Of a stretch of 64,000 bases of DNA, positions 1 to 7,713 are shown piece by piece. The translations under genes and the position numbers were made by a program. This DNA comes from CAWATG01 sp963785035 (lineage in GTDB: Bacteria > Actinomycetota > Acidimicrobiia > IMCC26256 > CAWATG01), in the NCBI GenBank assembly GCA_963785035.1, contig CAWATG010000011.1, forward strand, positions 434,001-498,000. The letters are read 5' to 3'. Under the pieces are notes generated by a model. That model was not told where the DNA came from. It worked only from the letters and a program-made list of their open reading frames with translations, and ran no database searches. The stretch's first letter is position 1, and each line of letters begins with the position of its first letter.

Positions 1-291
1 CCTGCGTTGACCTATTCAGGGACTGCTGACACCGCATCCACGGCACCGAAGGAGGTCTCGGTGAACGTTCCGGCGTCGTGGCTCCCGCTGTCGGCGACCA
101 CCGTCTACATGGCGGGTCTTTCGAAGAGCGGCGACTGCTTCGCCGTCCGCTCGCAAGACGGCACCGGTGGGTTGGGCACCAAATTCGCCAAGGTTCCCTC
201 CGGGTCGGCCTGCACCGGTGCGGTTGCTGCCGGCTTGGCCGCGAGTCGTGGTCGGACAAGTGGTAGACGCACGGGCGTGATCAGCGTTTGA
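1..291 (+). CDS. Type IV pilin-like protein, C-terminal fragment
   Basis: The reading frame is open from the first base, so the gene begins upstream and only about 96 C-terminal residues are visible. They are small and polar, with Gly/Thr/Ser-rich turns and two cysteines about 30 residues apart (DCF and ACT), as in the C-terminal disulfide loop of type IV major or minor pilins. The N-terminal prepilin cleavage site and hydrophobic helix, which would prove the family, lie outside the window. A prepilin peptidase and pilMNO genes follow directly, which supports the assignment. Another secreted or pseudopilin-like protein remains possible. Confidence 0.5.
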   Translation, partial: PALTYSGTADTASTAPKEVSVNVPASWLPLSATTVYMAGLSKSGDCFAVRSQDGTGGLGTKFAKVPSGSACTGAVAAGLAASRGRTSGRRTGVISV

Positions 292-320
292 TCACGAGCT
301 GTGTGCGAACTGCGAAACAC

Positions 321-359
321 GTCGGCGCCCGGGATGGAACGTTCCTCCCGGGCGCCGAC
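321..359 (+). terminator. Strong hairpin terminator after the pilin gene
   Basis: A perfect 14-bp inverted repeat (GTCGGCGCCCGGGA at 321-334 with its complement at 346-359) encloses an 11-nt loop that is itself nearly self-complementary (GGAACGTTCC). No T-run follows, so it is a hairpin-only terminator of the kind common in high-GC actinobacteria. It separates the pilin gene from the prepilin peptidase gene. Confidence 0.6.
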
Positions 360-423
360 GCGATCGCACCACGCAGCTGGACGGATCGCCGTCTCCCACA
401 GCATCGCTGCCTAGCCTTCGATC

Positions 424-1206
424 ATGGATCCCAACACCTTCCTCACCATCGCCGCGGGAATCCTCGGGCTCCTCGTCGGATCGTTTCTCAACGTCGTGAT
501 CTGGCGTGTCCCGCGTGGCGAATCGGTGGTCGCGCCCCGCTCGCAATGTCCCGTCTGCGCCGCGCAGCTCCGCGCCATCGACAACGTTCCTGTCATCTCG
601 TGGCTCGTGCTGCGGGCGCGGTGTCACCATTGCGGTGCGCACATCTCTCTTCGCTACCCGCTCGTCGAGCTCGGATGTGGCGCCCTGTTCGCCGCCGTCG
701 GCGCCGAGTATGCAGAGTCCTGGGCCATGCCGGCGTACCTCGTGTTCGCCGGCGCGCTGCTTGCGCTGTCGGTCATCGACATCGAGCACTATCGGTTGCC
801 GAACAGGATCGTCTACCCGCTCTCGATCGTTCTGCCCGTATTGGTCGGTGTCGCTGCGATCGCGGATCACGATCTCGGCGGGTGGGGGAGAGCCCTCGCT
901 GCAGGGGCGGCGGCATTCACGGGAATGCTGGTGCTGCATCTCATCTCGCCCAAGGGCATGGGACTCGGCGACGTCAAGCTCGCGTTCTCGCTCGGTGTCG
1001 CGCTCGGGTGGCTCGGATGGGTCGAGCTCATGCTCGGGCTGGTGCTCGGATTCCTCTACGGAGCGGTGATCGGCGTGTTCCTGATTGCCACGAAGCTGCG
1101 GGGCCGGCGCGATCCCGTTCCGTTCGGTCCGTTCCTCGCCGCCGGCGCGATGACCATGGTGCTCTGGGGTGCGCCCATCGTCGATTGGTACACGGGGCGC
1201 GGATAG
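424..1206 (+). CDS. pilD: Prepilin peptidase / N-methyltransferase (A24 family)
   Basis: This integral membrane aspartyl protease cleaves prepilin leader peptides and usually methylates the new N-terminus. The 260-residue protein has the full A24 layout: an N-terminal helix ending in GSFLNVVIWRVPRGES, two CxxC pairs (CPVC, CHHC) of the cytoplasmic zinc domain, and the two catalytic Asp contexts, VIDIEHYRLPN and GMGLGDVK. Several further hydrophobic segments follow. A TANNNT-type -10 (TAGCCT, 412-417) lies 6 nt before the ATG and no Shine-Dalgarno site is seen, so a leaderless transcript is likely. It lies between a pilin-like gene and pilMNO. Confidence 0.93.
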   Translation: MDPNTFLTIAAGILGLLVGSFLNVVIWRVPRGESVVAPRSQCPVCAAQLRAIDNVPVISWLVLRARCHHCGAHISLRYPLVELGCGALFAAVGAEYAESWAMPAYLVFAGALLALSVIDIEHYRLPNRIVYPLSIVLPVLVGVAAIADHDLGGWGRALAAGAAAFTGMLVLHLISPKGMGLGDVKLAFSLGVALGWLGWVELMLGLVLGFLYGAVIGVFLIATKLRGRRDPVPFGPFLAAGAMTMVLWGAPIVDWYTGRG

Positions 1207-1295
1207 CACGACGCCCCATCTCTGCAAACGGGAGATGTTGCGCAAGGGGAATAAGTTGCGCATTATGACCAAAGTGCAAAAGAGTCGCTTTGAGT

Positions 1296-1318
1296 CGCTC
1301 AAACACTCAATTTGAGCG
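1296..1318. repeat. 8-bp inverted repeat next to a direct repeat
   Basis: CGCTCAAA (1296-1303) and TTTGAGCG (1311-1318) form a perfect inverted repeat around a 7-nt spacer. The octamer GAGTCGCT occurs twice just before it (1282-1289 and 1292-1299). The stretch is AT-richer than its surroundings and ends 5 nt before a promoter-like sequence. It could be an operator or the terminator of pilD. Confidence 0.4.
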
Positions 1319-1323
1319 TCAGA

Positions 1324-1353
1324 TTGACGATTGTTGTCAGTGAAGCCTACTGT
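1324..1353 (+). promoter_or_regulatory. Putative sigma-70-type promoter of the pilMNO operon
   Basis: TTGACG (1324-1329) and TACTGT (1348-1353) are separated by 18 nt, a fair match to -35/-10 consensus. Transcription would start near 1360, some 20 nt before the GTG of the HTH gene, leaving room for its GGGCGGGGG ribosome-binding site. Confidence 0.4.
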
Positions 1354-1381
1354 TGACCGAGTTGCTTGAAGGGCGGGGGTC

Positions 1382-1585
1382 GTGACTCCTGAGCATCGTC
1401 TACTCACCGTTAGTGAGGTCGCTGATGCGATGCGGGTTTCGACGATGACTATTTATCGGTTGATCAGGGCCGGGGAAATCGGGGCAATACGCGTGGGGCG
1501 CCATTTTCGGATTCGTGAGGCGGACCTTTCCGCGTATCTCGACGCGCAGACCGTGAAAGGAGACGGATCATGGCCCGCCGCCTGA
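1382..1585 (+). CDS. Excisionase/BldC-like helix-turn-helix DNA-binding protein
   Basis: This 67-residue protein is almost entirely one excisionase-family (MerR-like) winged HTH: LLTVSEVADAMRVSTMTIYR, then LIRAGEIGAIRVGRHFRI and a closing helix. Such stand-alone domains, including actinobacterial BldC, bind DNA as small regulators. The GTG start follows a G-rich ribosome-binding site, and the 3' end overlaps the pilMN start by 16 nt, so the two are co-translated. Its position suggests it regulates the pilus operon or itself, possibly through the repeat at 1282-1318, but nothing in the sequence proves the target. Confidence 0.8.
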   Translation: MTPEHRLLTVSEVADAMRVSTMTIYRLIRAGEIGAIRVGRHFRIREADLSAYLDAQTVKGDGSWPAA

Positions 1586-3342
1586 TCGGTCTCGACATCG
1601 GCACGAATGCCGTCACGGTCACCGAGGTCGAGGTCGGCAATCCGGCGACGCTGCGAGTGTTCGGCCAGGTCGCGCTGCCTCGCGACGTCATGCGCGAAGG
1701 CGAGATCGTCGACGTCGAGGTCGTCGCGAGCGCAATTCGTCGCCTCTGGCGCGAGGTCGGTCTGAAGAAGGGCGCGGTCCGCGTTGGCATCGGTACGCCG
1801 CGTCTGATCGTTCGTCCGGTCGAGCTTCCCGAGATGAACGAGGCCGATCTTGCAGGCGCGCTGCAGTTCCAAGCGCAAGATCTGATCCCGATACCGCTCG
1901 ATGACGCGTACTTCGATTTTCAGGTGCTCGGCGCTGGCATCGATCCCGAAGGCAATGCCACCACGCGGGTCTTGCTTGCAGCAGCGCCACGAGAAACGAT
2001 CACGCGCATCGTCGCGGCGGTCGAGTCCGCCGGGCTGAGTGTCGAAGCCGTCGACCTCGTCCCTCTCGCGCTCGTGCGCAGCCTCGCGACACCGGTCGAT
2101 CCTGGCGCCGAACCCAGCGCCGAGGCGATTGTCTGCGTCGGTGCGGGTGTCACGGTCGTCGTCGTGCACGAGTCGGGGAGCCCACGCTTCGCGCGAGTGT
2201 TGGGCTCCGGCGGGCGTGCCCTGACCGAAGCAATCGCAACCGACCTCGACCTCGCGTTCGAGGCGGCAGAGGCGCTGAAACGTCAAGGGATCAACACCGA
2301 TGACGAGATCGGCGCTCGTGCACGCAGTGCAATCGAGGGTCCGCTCAACTCTTTGCTCGAAGATGTCCGCAGCTCGCTCGAGTTCTACCGCGCCCAGTCG
2401 GGCGGCGCCGAGGTCAAATCGGTGCTCCTCAATGGCGGTGGTTCACAACTGGTCGGTCTCGCCGACCGTCTCGAGACGGTGCTCGGTCTTCCCGTTACTC
2501 GGGCACATTGTCGATCACGGCTCGCGATCGGTGACATCGGCTTTGCTCCTGACGAGTACGAGATGCTGGACCCGTACCTCTCCGTACCGGTTGGACTGGC
2601 ATTCGGCGCAACGTCGACGGGACGAGCGATCGACCTGTCCCCGCCGAAGGACCGGGGCGCGGCTGATCGGCGCAAGTTGGTGGCCGTCGTCGTGGTGATC
2701 GCACTTCTCTTGTTGGGCGGTCTGGGTTTCCTCACTGCGTCGCAACGAACGAAGCGGTCCGACCAACAAGCGCTCCTCGATCAGGAACGCGACACGAATG
2801 CCGCGGTCCAGGCAAAGATCGACGAGCTCGCGACCTTCGAAGCCCAACAGGCGCAGATCGACGTGATTCAAGGTCAGATCGCGGCGCTGTTGGCAACGGA
2901 CGTCTCGTGGTCCCGCTTGCTCGAGGACATCGCGATGAAGATGCCGCAGAACGATTGGTTGAGTTCGTTCCAGGGTACGGTCACCGCGGCGGCTCCCGCT
3001 GCTCCAGCGCCGGTTGCTCCTGCGCCAAGTGACGAAGGCTCGACGAGCACGACGGGTACGACGAGCACGACGGTCCCTGCCGTTCCGGCACCAGCGGCCG
3101 CTGGGCTGTCCGGAACGGTGAGTATGACGCTCACCGGGAGAGACTTCACCGACGTCTCGCAATGGCTCCTTCGGATGGCAGAGATCCCATCCCTGACCGA
3201 TGTTTGGGTCCCAACTTCGACGAAGTCGGTGTCCGATGGTGGTTCCCAACAGACGGTGTCGTTCTCCTCGACGGCGAAGATCACACCTCAGGCGAAGGCA
3301 ACACGCAGTGAGCTCCGACAGAAGCTGAAGGTCGGACAATGA
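1570..3342 (+). CDS. pilM: Fused type IV pilus assembly protein PilM-PilN
   Basis: The 590-residue protein joins two inner-membrane assembly proteins that are usually separate. Residues 1 to about 365 are PilM, an actin/FtsA-like ATPase opening with LIGLDIGTNAVTVTEVEVG; in known systems PilM binds the N-terminal tail of PilN. Residues about 370-392 are a transmembrane helix (LVAVVVVIALLLLGGLGFL), followed by a coiled coil and a PilN-like periplasmic domain (SWSRLLEDIAMKMPQNDWL) with an Ala/Pro/Thr-rich insert near 475-515. The ATG lies inside the upstream HTH gene, and the stop overlaps the pilO start as ATGA. There is no internal start or frame break at the domain junction. Confidence 0.85.
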   Translation: MARRLIGLDIGTNAVTVTEVEVGNPATLRVFGQVALPRDVMREGEIVDVEVVASAIRRLWREVGLKKGAVRVGIGTPRLIVRPVELPEMNEADLAGALQFQAQDLIPIPLDDAYFDFQVLGAGIDPEGNATTRVLLAAAPRETITRIVAAVESAGLSVEAVDLVPLALVRSLATPVDPGAEPSAEAIVCVGAGVTVVVVHESGSPRFARVLGSGGRALTEAIATDLDLAFEAAEALKRQGINTDDEIGARARSAIEGPLNSLLEDVRSSLEFYRAQSGGAEVKSVLLNGGGSQLVGLADRLETVLGLPVTRAHCRSRLAIGDIGFAPDEYEMLDPYLSVPVGLAFGATSTGRAIDLSPPKDRGAADRRKLVAVVVVIALLLLGGLGFLTASQRTKRSDQQALLDQERDTNAAVQAKIDELATFEAQQAQIDVIQGQIAALLATDVSWSRLLEDIAMKMPQNDWLSSFQGTVTAAAPAAPAPVAPAPSDEGSTSTTGTTSTTVPAVPAPAAAGLSGTVSMTLTGRDFTDVSQWLLRMAEIPSLTDVWVPTSTKSVSDGGSQQTVSFSSTAKITPQAKATRSELRQKLKVGQ

Positions 3343-4079
3343 ATCGCCGGCCGCTCTTCATTGCGCTCGGGGTTCTTGTTGCCGTTTCGGTCGCGTGGTA
3401 CTTCCTGGTGATCAAGCCCGTCAGCTCCGACGTCACCGAGCTCAAGGACAACGTGGCCATCGCGAAGGCCGAGGGGCAGGAACAACGTGTTCGGCTCGGT
3501 CGCCTCGAGAATCTGCGCAACGCCGCAGGTACCGCAACCGACATCAACCGGGTCATCGATCAGCTCGTGCCTGCGCAAGCCGACCTCGCGAACTTCTTGA
3601 ATGCGGCAACGTCAATTCAATACGACACCGGCGTCGACTGGCTTTCGATCAGCCCGGCGCCGCCGGCAGCCAATCCGGCGGGTGGTCCGAGCGTGATTGG
3701 ATTGTCGATCTCCATCGAGGGGACGTTCTACGACCTGCTCCAGTACCTCGACGCTCTCCAAGATCCCAAGCAGATGCCGCGATTGGTCGTTGTCGAAGGC
3801 TTGAGCATCAGCGCGGCCGGTGGGACCGAGACGGCGGCGGCGGGCGTGTCGCCGACGCTGTCGGTTTCGCTGAGCGCCAAGATGTTCACGCGCTCACCGG
3901 CAGCAGGGCTCGGTGGAGCCGCCTCGGGTTCCACCGCAGCGCCGGGTGCAACGACGCCGGGAACCTCCACCTCTTCACCGGGAGCATCGACGTCTTCGCC
4001 GGGAGCCTCGACACCGGCGACAGCCGTCCCGCCGGCATCGAGTTCGAGTTCCACGAGCAGCGGAGCAGCGCCGTCATGA
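3339..4079 (+). CDS. pilO: Type IV pilus assembly protein PilO
   Basis: PilO pairs with PilN in the periplasmic alignment complex linking the pilus motor to the cell envelope. This 246-residue protein has a short cytoplasmic tail, one transmembrane helix (LFIALGVLVAVSVAWYFLVI), a coiled coil, then an alpha/beta core with the typical ISIEGTFYDLLQYLDALQ stretch. The last 55 residues are low-complexity Ser/Thr/Pro/Ala (repeated SSPGAST), probably an extended envelope linker. It overlaps pilMN by ATGA and the next gene by ATGA. Confidence 0.8.
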   Translation: MNRRPLFIALGVLVAVSVAWYFLVIKPVSSDVTELKDNVAIAKAEGQEQRVRLGRLENLRNAAGTATDINRVIDQLVPAQADLANFLNAATSIQYDTGVDWLSISPAPPAANPAGGPSVIGLSISIEGTFYDLLQYLDALQDPKQMPRLVVVEGLSISAAGGTETAAAGVSPTLSVSLSAKMFTRSPAAGLGGAASGSTAAPGATTPGTSTSSPGASTSSPGASTPATAVPPASSSSSTSSGAAPS

Positions 4080-4732
4080 CCCCCGAACGCCGCCGCCTCA
4101 CCATTCTGCTCAGTGTGCTGGGCGTCGTCATCGCCGCGGTCGGGGCATTTGTGCTCTTCTCCGGAAGCGATGACACGGACTCGACTGCTCCGACGCTGAA
4201 CCCGAGCGGTGGCCCGTCGACGATCAGCACCAATCCAGGGAGTCCGCTGTCGTCGCAGGTCCCCACGACGACGACGCTTCCGGTTCGGGTCGTGACGGGC
4301 AACATCGCAGATCCGTTTGCTCCGAAGTTCGTTCCCATGTCGGCGTCACCCGCGGTGCCGGGCACGCCGGCGCCGACCGGTACGAGCACGACGTCGACGA
4401 CGACCACGACAGGCCCAACCGGGGGAACGTCCGTCACGACCACGACGACGGGTGCTCCGGCGACGACAGCGCCGCCTACGTCGATCCCGGCAACCCAGGG
4501 CAAGGCGGCGCCGATTCCGGTGCCGACCATGTCGATCGCACTCATCGACATCTATGGCCAGGATGGGACGCTCCACGCGCAAGTGCGCGTGTCCAACAAG
4601 ACCTACACCCTTGTCGCAGGCGACGCCTTTGCCACGAGTCTCAAGCTCGTTGCTCTTGACGGAAGCTGTGGGCAATTCCTCTTCGGCGACTCGCCCTTCA
4701 AGTTGTGCAAGGGCGAGGAGGCGTTCAAGTAG
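4076..4732 (+). CDS. Small anchored pilus-operon protein, PilP-like position
   Basis: The 218-residue protein has an N-terminal membrane helix (LTILLSVLGVVIAAVGAFVLF), a roughly 100-residue Thr/Pro/Gly-rich linker with poly-Thr tracts, and a C-terminal domain of about 70 residues rich in beta-prone sequence (IALIDIYGQDGTLHAQVRV) with two cysteines. I recognise no family. By position after pilM, pilN and pilO it occupies the place of pilP, and the layout of anchor, long linker and small beta domain resembles PilP, which contacts the secretin in diderms. Whether it is a true homologue cannot be settled here. The start overlaps the pilO stop. Confidence 0.6.
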   Translation: MTPERRRLTILLSVLGVVIAAVGAFVLFSGSDDTDSTAPTLNPSGGPSTISTNPGSPLSSQVPTTTTLPVRVVTGNIADPFAPKFVPMSASPAVPGTPAPTGTSTTSTTTTTGPTGGTSVTTTTTGAPATTAPPTSIPATQGKAAPIPVPTMSIALIDIYGQDGTLHAQVRVSNKTYTLVAGDAFATSLKLVALDGSCGQFLFGDSPFKLCKGEEAFK

Positions 4733-4747
4733 ACCGATCGTGTGGAT

Positions 4748-4769
4748 CCGCCTCGGGGTCACGAGGCGG
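4748..4769 (+). terminator. Hairpin terminator after the pil operon
   Basis: CCGCCTCG (4748-4755) and CGAGGCGG (4762-4769) form a perfect 8-bp stem with a 6-nt loop, 15 nt after the last pil stop codon and without a T-run. TATCCT at 4777-4782 just downstream could be the -10 of the aroC promoter. Confidence 0.55.
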
Positions 4770-4810
4770 GCGCCGGTATCCTGTGGCATTGCTCCCGAGG
4801 AGGTCGAGGC

Positions 4811-5965
4811 GTGCTGCGCTTCCTGACCGCCGGGGAATCCCATGGCCCGGCCCTCACGGTCGTCGTCGAAGGGCTCCCCGCCGGTCTTCCCATCTTGATC
4901 GACGACATTGCCTCTGAGCTGGCACGCCGCCGGCTCGGCTACGGGCGCGGTCCGCGCATGCGTTTCGAGCAGGACGACATCGAGATCCTCGGTGGGATTC
5001 GCCACGGCGTGACGCTCGGCTCGCCGGTGTCGATCATGATCCGCAACACCGAGTGGCCGAAGTGGGTCGACGAAATGTCGGCCGCTCCGGGTCTCACAGC
5101 TTCGCCGCTGCGCAGGCCACGTCCCGGCCACGCAGATCTCGTCGGTATGCAGAAGTACGGCTTCGACGACGCACGCAACGTGCTCGAACGAGCGAGCGCC
5201 CGTGAGACCGCCGCGCGGGTTGCCGCGGGAGCCCTCGCCAAGGTCTTGCTCCGCGAGTTCGGTACCACGGTGATCAGTCACGTGGTGCAGATGGGAGCGG
5301 TCCGTGCGTCCGTCGAGCAACGGCCCGGTCCCGACGATCTTGACGCGGTCGATGCTTCCGAGGTTCGGTGTTTCGACGGCAGTGCCGACGCCGAGATGAT
5401 TACCGCGATCAAGGCAGCTGCCAAGGAGGGTGACTCACTGGGCGGCGTCGTCGAGGTCCTCGGCTACGGCGTACCACCGGCGCTCGGGTCGTACGTGCAT
5501 TGGGACCGCCGCATCGACGCGTTGCTCGCCCAGGCGCTCATGAGTATTCAAGCGATCAAAGGCGTCGAGATCGGCGACGCCCTCGAAACGGCAGGGCTTC
5601 CGGGAAGCCTTGCGCACGACGAGATCTTCTGGGATGAGGACAACGCCCAGTACTCCCGCGAAACCGTGCGCGCGGGCGGAATCGAGGGTGGCATGACAAC
5701 CGGTGGGCTCCTCGCTGCCCGTGTGGCAATGAAACCGTTGGCCACACTGAATCGTCCTGTGCTGCGAACCGTTGACACCGAGACGAAAGAACAGGTGGTG
5801 TCGTTCAAGGAGCGCACCGACGTGACAGCGGTTCCCGCTGCAGGTGTCGTCGCCGAGACGATGGTCGCGCTGGTGATCGCGTCGGAGGCGTTACGAAAGT
5901 TCGGCGGTGACACCCTCGCCGAGGTCACCAGGAACTTCCGGTCGTTCCTGAACACCCTGCGGTGA
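4811..5965 (+). CDS. aroC: Chorismate synthase
   Basis: This enzyme converts 5-enolpyruvylshikimate 3-phosphate to chorismate, the last common step of aromatic synthesis, using reduced FMN. The 384-residue protein starts LRFLTAGESHGPALTVVVEG and contains the conserved RPGHAD stretch, SARETAARVAAGALAK and GGIEGGMTTG. The GTG at 4811 is preferred because AGGAGGT stands at 4798-4804 and it matches the family N-terminus; an upstream GTG at 4742 would add 23 residues unlike the family. It heads the shikimate run aroC-aroKB-aroQ. Confidence 0.95.
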   Translation: MLRFLTAGESHGPALTVVVEGLPAGLPILIDDIASELARRRLGYGRGPRMRFEQDDIEILGGIRHGVTLGSPVSIMIRNTEWPKWVDEMSAAPGLTASPLRRPRPGHADLVGMQKYGFDDARNVLERASARETAARVAAGALAKVLLREFGTTVISHVVQMGAVRASVEQRPGPDDLDAVDASEVRCFDGSADAEMITAIKAAAKEGDSLGGVVEVLGYGVPPALGSYVHWDRRIDALLAQALMSIQAIKGVEIGDALETAGLPGSLAHDEIFWDEDNAQYSRETVRAGGIEGGMTTGGLLAARVAMKPLATLNRPVLRTVDTETKEQVVSFKERTDVTAVPAAGVVAETMVALVIASEALRKFGGDTLAEVTRNFRSFLNTLR

Positions 5966-5991
5966 GACGGCGGTGAGATGGCGGTGAATCC
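5959..5991 (+). repeat. Three 11-nt tandem repeats at the aroC-aroKB junction
   Basis: Units GCGGTGAGACG, GCGGTGAGATG and GCGGTGAATCC lie end to end. They contain the aroC stop codon (TGA 5963-5965) and, by one C-to-T difference in the second unit, the ATG of aroKB (5978). The junction looks made or reshaped by tandem duplication. Confidence 0.6.
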
Positions 5992-7708
5992 GTCCGATCC
6001 ACATTCAGCCGCGCCACGGCATCTCGTCCTCGTCGGGATGATGGGAGCGGGGAAATCCACCATTGGTCGGCTGTGCGCGGTGCGTCTTGGACGCACCTTT
6101 CTCGACACCGACGAAATGGTCGAGGGCCTTGCCGGAACTTCGGTCGCGGAGGTGTTCGCCGCCGAGGGTGAGGAGGCCTTTCGCGCCTTGGAACGAAGGG
6201 CGCTGGCCGACGCGTGCGCACGAGCCGAGCCGTTGGTCATCGCGTGCGGCGGTGGTGCGGTGTTGGAACCGGCAAATCGCGAGGCATTGCTCGCGACCGG
6301 TTTCGTCGTGTGGTTACAGGCGCCCGCTGCGATTCTGGCGGCGCGTGTCGGGCAAACGGGTGGTAGGCCCCTGCTTGACACCACCTCGGCCGGTCCCGAC
6401 ACGGCTCGGGCAAGGGCCGCCTCCAACCCGGACATCACCGAAGTCCTGAGACGGATCGCCGAGGAACGAGAGCCGATCTACAGCGCTGTCTCCGACATTG
6501 TTCTCGACGCCACCGATGGCAACGCCGAAGAGATCGCCGCGACGGTTGTGCGTGCCTATGAGGATGCACAGCTCTTCGCGACACCGCGCAGCGCTGTTCA
6601 GGACCGGGAATTGCCGACGAGCCGATCCACTCGGCGGATACCCGTCGCGCTCGGCGAGCGCAGCTACGAGATCACGGTTGGGACGCACGCGCTGGACCAT
6701 CTCGCGGTGCTGCTCGCCGGCCGGCGAAGGGTCGCGATCGTGACGCAGCAGGCGGTCGCCGACGCGCATATCCACCAGGTCGTCGAACCGCTCGAGCGAG
6801 TGGGTGTGACCTCCGAGGTTTTCGTCATGGGCGATGGTGAGGGCGCCAAGACAATGGCGACCGTGGAAGCGCTCTGCAGCGATCTCGTCGCATGGGGTCT
6901 ACTGCGCGACGACGCACTGGTCGCGTTCGGCGGCGGAATCGTCGGCGATACCGCTGGGTTTGCCGGGGCCATTTACCACCGCGGGATCGCAGTCGTGCAG
7001 GCGCCGACGACACTGCTCGCGCAGGTCGATGCGGCAATCGGTGGAAAGACCGCCGTCAACCTCCCCGAAGGAAAGAACCTGCTCGGAGCGTTTCACCAGC
7101 CAATCGGTGTCGTCGCCGATGTGTCGACCCTTCGGACGTTGCCCGAGCGCGAGTACCACGCCGGGCTCGGTGAGGTCGCCAAGTACGCACTGATGGGTGA
7201 CCGGCCGCTCCTCGAGTTACTCGAGACGCGCGCTCCGGAGGTTCGTTCTCGAGATCTGGATGTGCTCGTCGAGTTGGTCGCGCACTGCGCCGAGGCGAAG
7301 GCCGCAGTGGTGACATCGGACGAGACCGAACGGACCGGCCTTCGCGCGACGTTGAACTACGGGCACACACTCGCGCACGCGCTCGAAACGGCAAGCGAAC
7401 ACGAACTGCTCCACGGCGAAGCGGTGGCGATCGGGCTTGTCTTCGCAGCCGCGCTCGCCGCCGAACTCGGTCGTGTCCCTGCTGCATTTGTCGACCGCAC
7501 CGAGGCCATGCTCGCGGGAATGGGTCTGTGCACCCGCGCGCCCAAGGGACTGCAGGTGCCGGCGCTGGTCGCGCTCATGCAGCGGGACAAAAAGGCCCGT
7601 GGAGGTCTGACGTTCATCCTTGCCGACAACGATGGACTCACACGGGTCGATGACCCGCCGATGAGGGCTATAGAACGCGCGTGCGCGGTCGTCGGCGTGG
7701 GAGGCTAG
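5978..7708 (+). CDS. aroKB: Fused shikimate kinase - 3-dehydroquinate synthase
   Basis: One 576-residue protein carries two shikimate-pathway enzymes. Residues about 12-185 are shikimate kinase, with Walker A GMMGAGKST, shikimate-binding LDTDEM and the CGGGAV loop. Residues about 210-570 are 3-dehydroquinate synthase, with the NAD-binding FGGGIVGDTAGFAGAIYHRG stretch, PTTLLAQVDAAIGGKTAVN and the metal-binding NYGHTLAHALE. The connecting 25 residues are polar. In most actinobacteria aroK and aroB are adjacent separate genes. The reading frame is continuous and codon use is uniform, so the fusion appears real. Confidence 0.92.
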   Translation: MAVNPSDPHSAAPRHLVLVGMMGAGKSTIGRLCAVRLGRTFLDTDEMVEGLAGTSVAEVFAAEGEEAFRALERRALADACARAEPLVIACGGGAVLEPANREALLATGFVVWLQAPAAILAARVGQTGGRPLLDTTSAGPDTARARAASNPDITEVLRRIAEEREPIYSAVSDIVLDATDGNAEEIAATVVRAYEDAQLFATPRSAVQDRELPTSRSTRRIPVALGERSYEITVGTHALDHLAVLLAGRRRVAIVTQQAVADAHIHQVVEPLERVGVTSEVFVMGDGEGAKTMATVEALCSDLVAWGLLRDDALVAFGGGIVGDTAGFAGAIYHRGIAVVQAPTTLLAQVDAAIGGKTAVNLPEGKNLLGAFHQPIGVVADVSTLRTLPEREYHAGLGEVAKYALMGDRPLLELLETRAPEVRSRDLDVLVELVAHCAEAKAAVVTSDETERTGLRATLNYGHTLAHALETASEHELLHGEAVAIGLVFAAALAAELGRVPAAFVDRTEAMLAGMGLCTRAPKGLQVPALVALMQRDKKARGGLTFILADNDGLTRVDDPPMRAIERACAVVGVGG

Positions 7709-7713
7709 GGGCT

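Noticed and set aside
292..1407. Long minus-strand frame over the prepilin peptidase gene
   Set aside because: Arg/His/Asp-rich translation typical of the antisense of GC-rich genes, with no domain. The same applies to many other long antisense frames, such as 16338-17702, 17709-19178 and 42907-44301.
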